DNA of 42,803 nt from Mycobacteriaceae bacterium 1482268.1. Lineage in GTDB: Bacteria > Actinomycetota > Actinomycetes > Mycobacteriales > Mycobacteriaceae. The translations under genes and the position numbers were made by a program. Shown here one piece after another: positions 41,801 to 42,803 of this stretch. How positions within the stretch are numbered: the stretch's first letter is position 1; the number at the start of each line of letters is the position of its first letter. Location: positions 1 through 42,803 of the forward strand of contig LZSH01000015.1 in assembly GCA_001665255.1 (NCBI GenBank), given 5' to 3'. A model generated the notes under the pieces. The model had not been told where the DNA came from. It did not search any database and worked only from the letters and a program-made list of their open reading frames with translations.

Positions 41801-42803
41801 GCGTCGCGGTCATACACCAGGCGGGGCCGCAACTCGGCGAATTCCGTTGACGGGTACTTGCCGGATAACAGGTCCAGCGTCGCTTCGAACGCGCTGCGCG
41901 GCAGCGTCGCGAACGGCGCGCTTCGCCGCACCGCCTGGAACCACAGATCGGCGTCTAGCGGTTCCAGCGCACATGCGGCCACCGTGTGCTGGGCCAGCAC
42001 GTCGAGCGGGTTCGTCGGCACCCGCATCGTCTCGATCTCGCCGGACAGCATGCGCCGCACGGTCACCGCGCAGCCGATCAGGTCGGTGCGGTGCTTCGGG
42101 AACAGCACGCCCTGCGAGATCTCACCGACCTGATGGCCCGCGCGGCCGATGCGCTGCAGCCCGCTGGCCACCGACGGCGGCGTCTCGACCTGGATCACCA
42201 GGTCGACGGCCCCCATATCGATGCCCAATTCGAGGCTCGACGTGGCCACGACAGCCTTCAACCGCCCGCTCTTGAGGTCGTCTTCGACCTGTGCTCGCTG
42301 CTCCTTGCTGACTGAGCCGTGGTGGGCGCGGGCCAACAAGGTTGCGGCGCCCGATGCCAGGCCACTGCCCATAAGATGCGCAGGAGCGCCGCCGGCCACC
42401 TGCGGGTTGGGGCGGGTGTCGAGGCCGATGCCGAGACGCTCGGCATGAATCTCGTTCAGCCGCGATGTAAGTCGCTCGGCCAGCCGCCGGGAGTTGGCGA
42501 ACACGATCGAGCTGCGGTGCGACTCGATCAGGTCGACGATGCGCTCCTCGACATCCGGCCAGATCGAGTTGTTCTCGAGGTTCGCCATGTCGGGAACCGG
42601 GACCTGCACCGACAGCTCGAACGTCTTGGCCGCGGGCGGCGCGACGATCCGGGTCGGGGCGTGGCCCGACAGGAATCGCGCCACCTCCTCGGGCGGCCGC
42701 ACGGTTGCCGACAGCCCGATCCGCTGCGCAGGCTTTTCCAACAGTTGGTCGAGCCGCTCCAGGGAGAGTGCCAGGTGCGCGCCGCGCTTGGTCGCCGCGA
42801 CGG
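38809..42803 (-). CDS. lhr: Large helicase-related protein Lhr (N-terminus outside window)
   Basis: At least 1331 residues of the superfamily 2 DNA repair helicase Lhr are present; Walker A and DEAD-box motifs lie beyond the right edge. Present are motif III GLSATVRPPEE, motif IV IVFANSRRLAERL, AHHGSVSKEQR, motif V ATSSLELGIDMGAVDLVIQ, and motif VI LQRIGRAGHQVG. Further C-terminal is the winged-helix core (RVGELDEEMVYESRPGDVISLG) and the large Lhr C-terminal domain with LHSPYGLRVHGPLALAVSRRL and, near the end, GGFAMLYKVLTAFEDAGRC. It is a 3'-5' DNA translocase; the C-terminal domain is uncharacterised in detail. The product ends GLRLR. No frame break is visible. Confidence 0.95.
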   Translation of the reverse strand, partial: VAATKRGAHLALSLERLDQLLEKPAQRIGLSATVRPPEEVARFLSGHAPTRIVAPPAAKTFELSVQVPVPDMANLENNSIWPDVEERIVDLIESHRSSIVFANSRRLAERLTSRLNEIHAERLGIGLDTRPNPQVAGGAPAHLMGSGLASGAATLLARAHHGSVSKEQRAQVEDDLKSGRLKAVVATSSLELGIDMGAVDLVIQVETPPSVASGLQRIGRAGHQVGEISQGVLFPKHRTDLIGCAVTVRRMLSGEIETMRVPTNPLDVLAQHTVAACALEPLDADLWFQAVRRSAPFATLPRSAFEATLDLLSGKYPSTEFAELRPRLVYDRDAGTLTARPGAQRLAVTSGGAIPDRGMFTVYLASNADSEKPSRVGELDEEMVYESRPGDVISLGATSWRITEITHDRVLVIPAPGQPARLPFWRGDGVGRPAELGAAIGAFTGELAGLGRDDFAGRCAAMGFDDYATDNLWQLLNDQRDATGTVPTDATFVVERFRDELGDWRLILHSPYGLRVHGPLALAVSRRLRERYGIDEKPTASDDGIIVRLPDTEDAPPGSDLFVFDADEIEPVVTAEVGGSALFASRFRECSARALLLPRRHPGKRSPLWHQRQRAAQLLDVARKYPDFPIVLETVRECLQDVYDVPTLTELMHRIAQRRLRVVEVETQTPSPFAASLLFGYVGAFMYEGDSPLAERRAAALSLDSMLLAELLGRVELRELLDPQVIASTAAQLQHLSDDRAARDAEGVADLLRLLGPLTEAEIADRCTAEDVGGWLEGLREAKRALTVSFAGQTWWVAIEDIGLLRDGVGVAVPVGVPAIFTQSVADPLGELLGRYARTRAPFTTHDAAARFGLGQRVAADVLGRMAIDGKLVRGEFTDQADSGAQWCDAGVLKILRRRSLAALRAQVEPVSTAAYARFLPAWQQVGAERASGIDSLASVIDQLAGVPIPASAVEPLVFSARIRDYQPAMLDELLASGEVTWSGAGTIGNGDGWIAFHSAENAALTLAEPAEIDFTDTHRAIMEILGGGGAYFFRQLADGESERFKQALWELIWAGWVTGDTFSPVRALLGGVGRRSGRPAHRQRSRPPRLSRYSVAHAQTRAADPTVAGRWSALPAAEPDSTVRAHFQAELLLHRHGVLTKGAVAGEGIPGGFAMLYKVLTAFEDAGRCQRGYFVESLGGAQFAVASTVDRLRSYLDNVEPERKEYQTVVLAAADPANPYGAALPWPDGAHRPGRKAGALVALVDGGLAWFLERGGRTLLTFTEDAEAHHAAAGALADLVSAGRVQSLLVEKINGEPVLAAAAAGDQSGVVAALTNAGFARTPRGLRLR

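Overview
The window is high-GC actinobacterial DNA and its gene content and order point to a Mycobacterium (Mycolicibacterium-type) chromosome. The order sdhCDAB - cdd - deoA - add - (Rv3311-like) - upp - pmmB - punA - amiB1 - amiA1 - Rv3304-like - lpdA - glpD2 - RluA-like - nei - lhr follows, in mirror image, the M. tuberculosis Rv3296-Rv3319 region as I remember it, with species-specific insertions. Many starts lack a Shine-Dalgarno and have a TANNNT -10 box 6-7 nt before the start codon, the usual mycobacterial leaderless arrangement. No rRNA, tRNA, CRISPR array, prophage or transposase was seen.

Layout. 1-3.4 kb: 5' part of an aldehyde dehydrogenase, sigJ (ECF41-type sigma factor), a carboxymuconolactone-decarboxylase gene with a near-perfect ECF41 promoter, and a repeat-rich lipoprotein. 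3.5-7 kb: sdhCDAB (minus strand). 7.2-11.8 kb: cdd, a DUF2231 membrane protein, deoA-add, two small secreted proteins and a VOC protein. 11.8-18.4 kb (minus strand): Rv3311-like protein with an internal duplication, AnsP-type permease with a small membrane partner, an MHS-type transporter, then an NlpC/P60 hydrolase with an EspC-like type VII substrate and a frameshifted small gene. 18.5-23.2 kb: upp, pmmB, a MarR regulator, an AbrB-duplication membrane protein and purine nucleoside phosphorylase. 23.2-32.4 kb: two M20 amidohydrolases, a GGCT-fold protein, lpdA, glpD2, pseudouridine synthase, DUF1330, NmrA-like and SDR genes. 32.3-36 kb: enoyl-CoA hydratase and a FabR/DesT-like TetR divergent from a ferredoxin-reductase/desaturase pair. 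36.1-42.8 kb (minus strand): nei, SDR, nitronate-monooxygenase-like protein and most of lhr (start beyond the right edge).

The cdd, deoA, add, upp, pmmB and punA genes together form a nucleoside-salvage neighbourhood: deamination, phosphorolysis, and probably (inference) a phosphopentomutase step by PmmB that returns pentose-1-phosphates to central metabolism.

The standout observation is in pmmB. A 138-bp segment (19961-20098), flanked by 16-bp inverted repeats (one mismatch, 12-bp perfect core), lies backwards relative to the gene. Read on the opposite strand it encodes exactly the 46 residues that belong there. Because 138 is a multiple of three and neither orientation contains a stop, the gene is a full-length ORF in both states, but the protein as sequenced has a scrambled segment just before the metal-binding loop. 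This is either a fixed micro-inversion or an invertible, phase-variable switch. Other points of note are the SigJ promoter, two copies of a 47-bp palindromic element after minus-strand stop codons, a hairpin around the deoA start codon, and an LpdA homologue with an intact CxxxxC pair.
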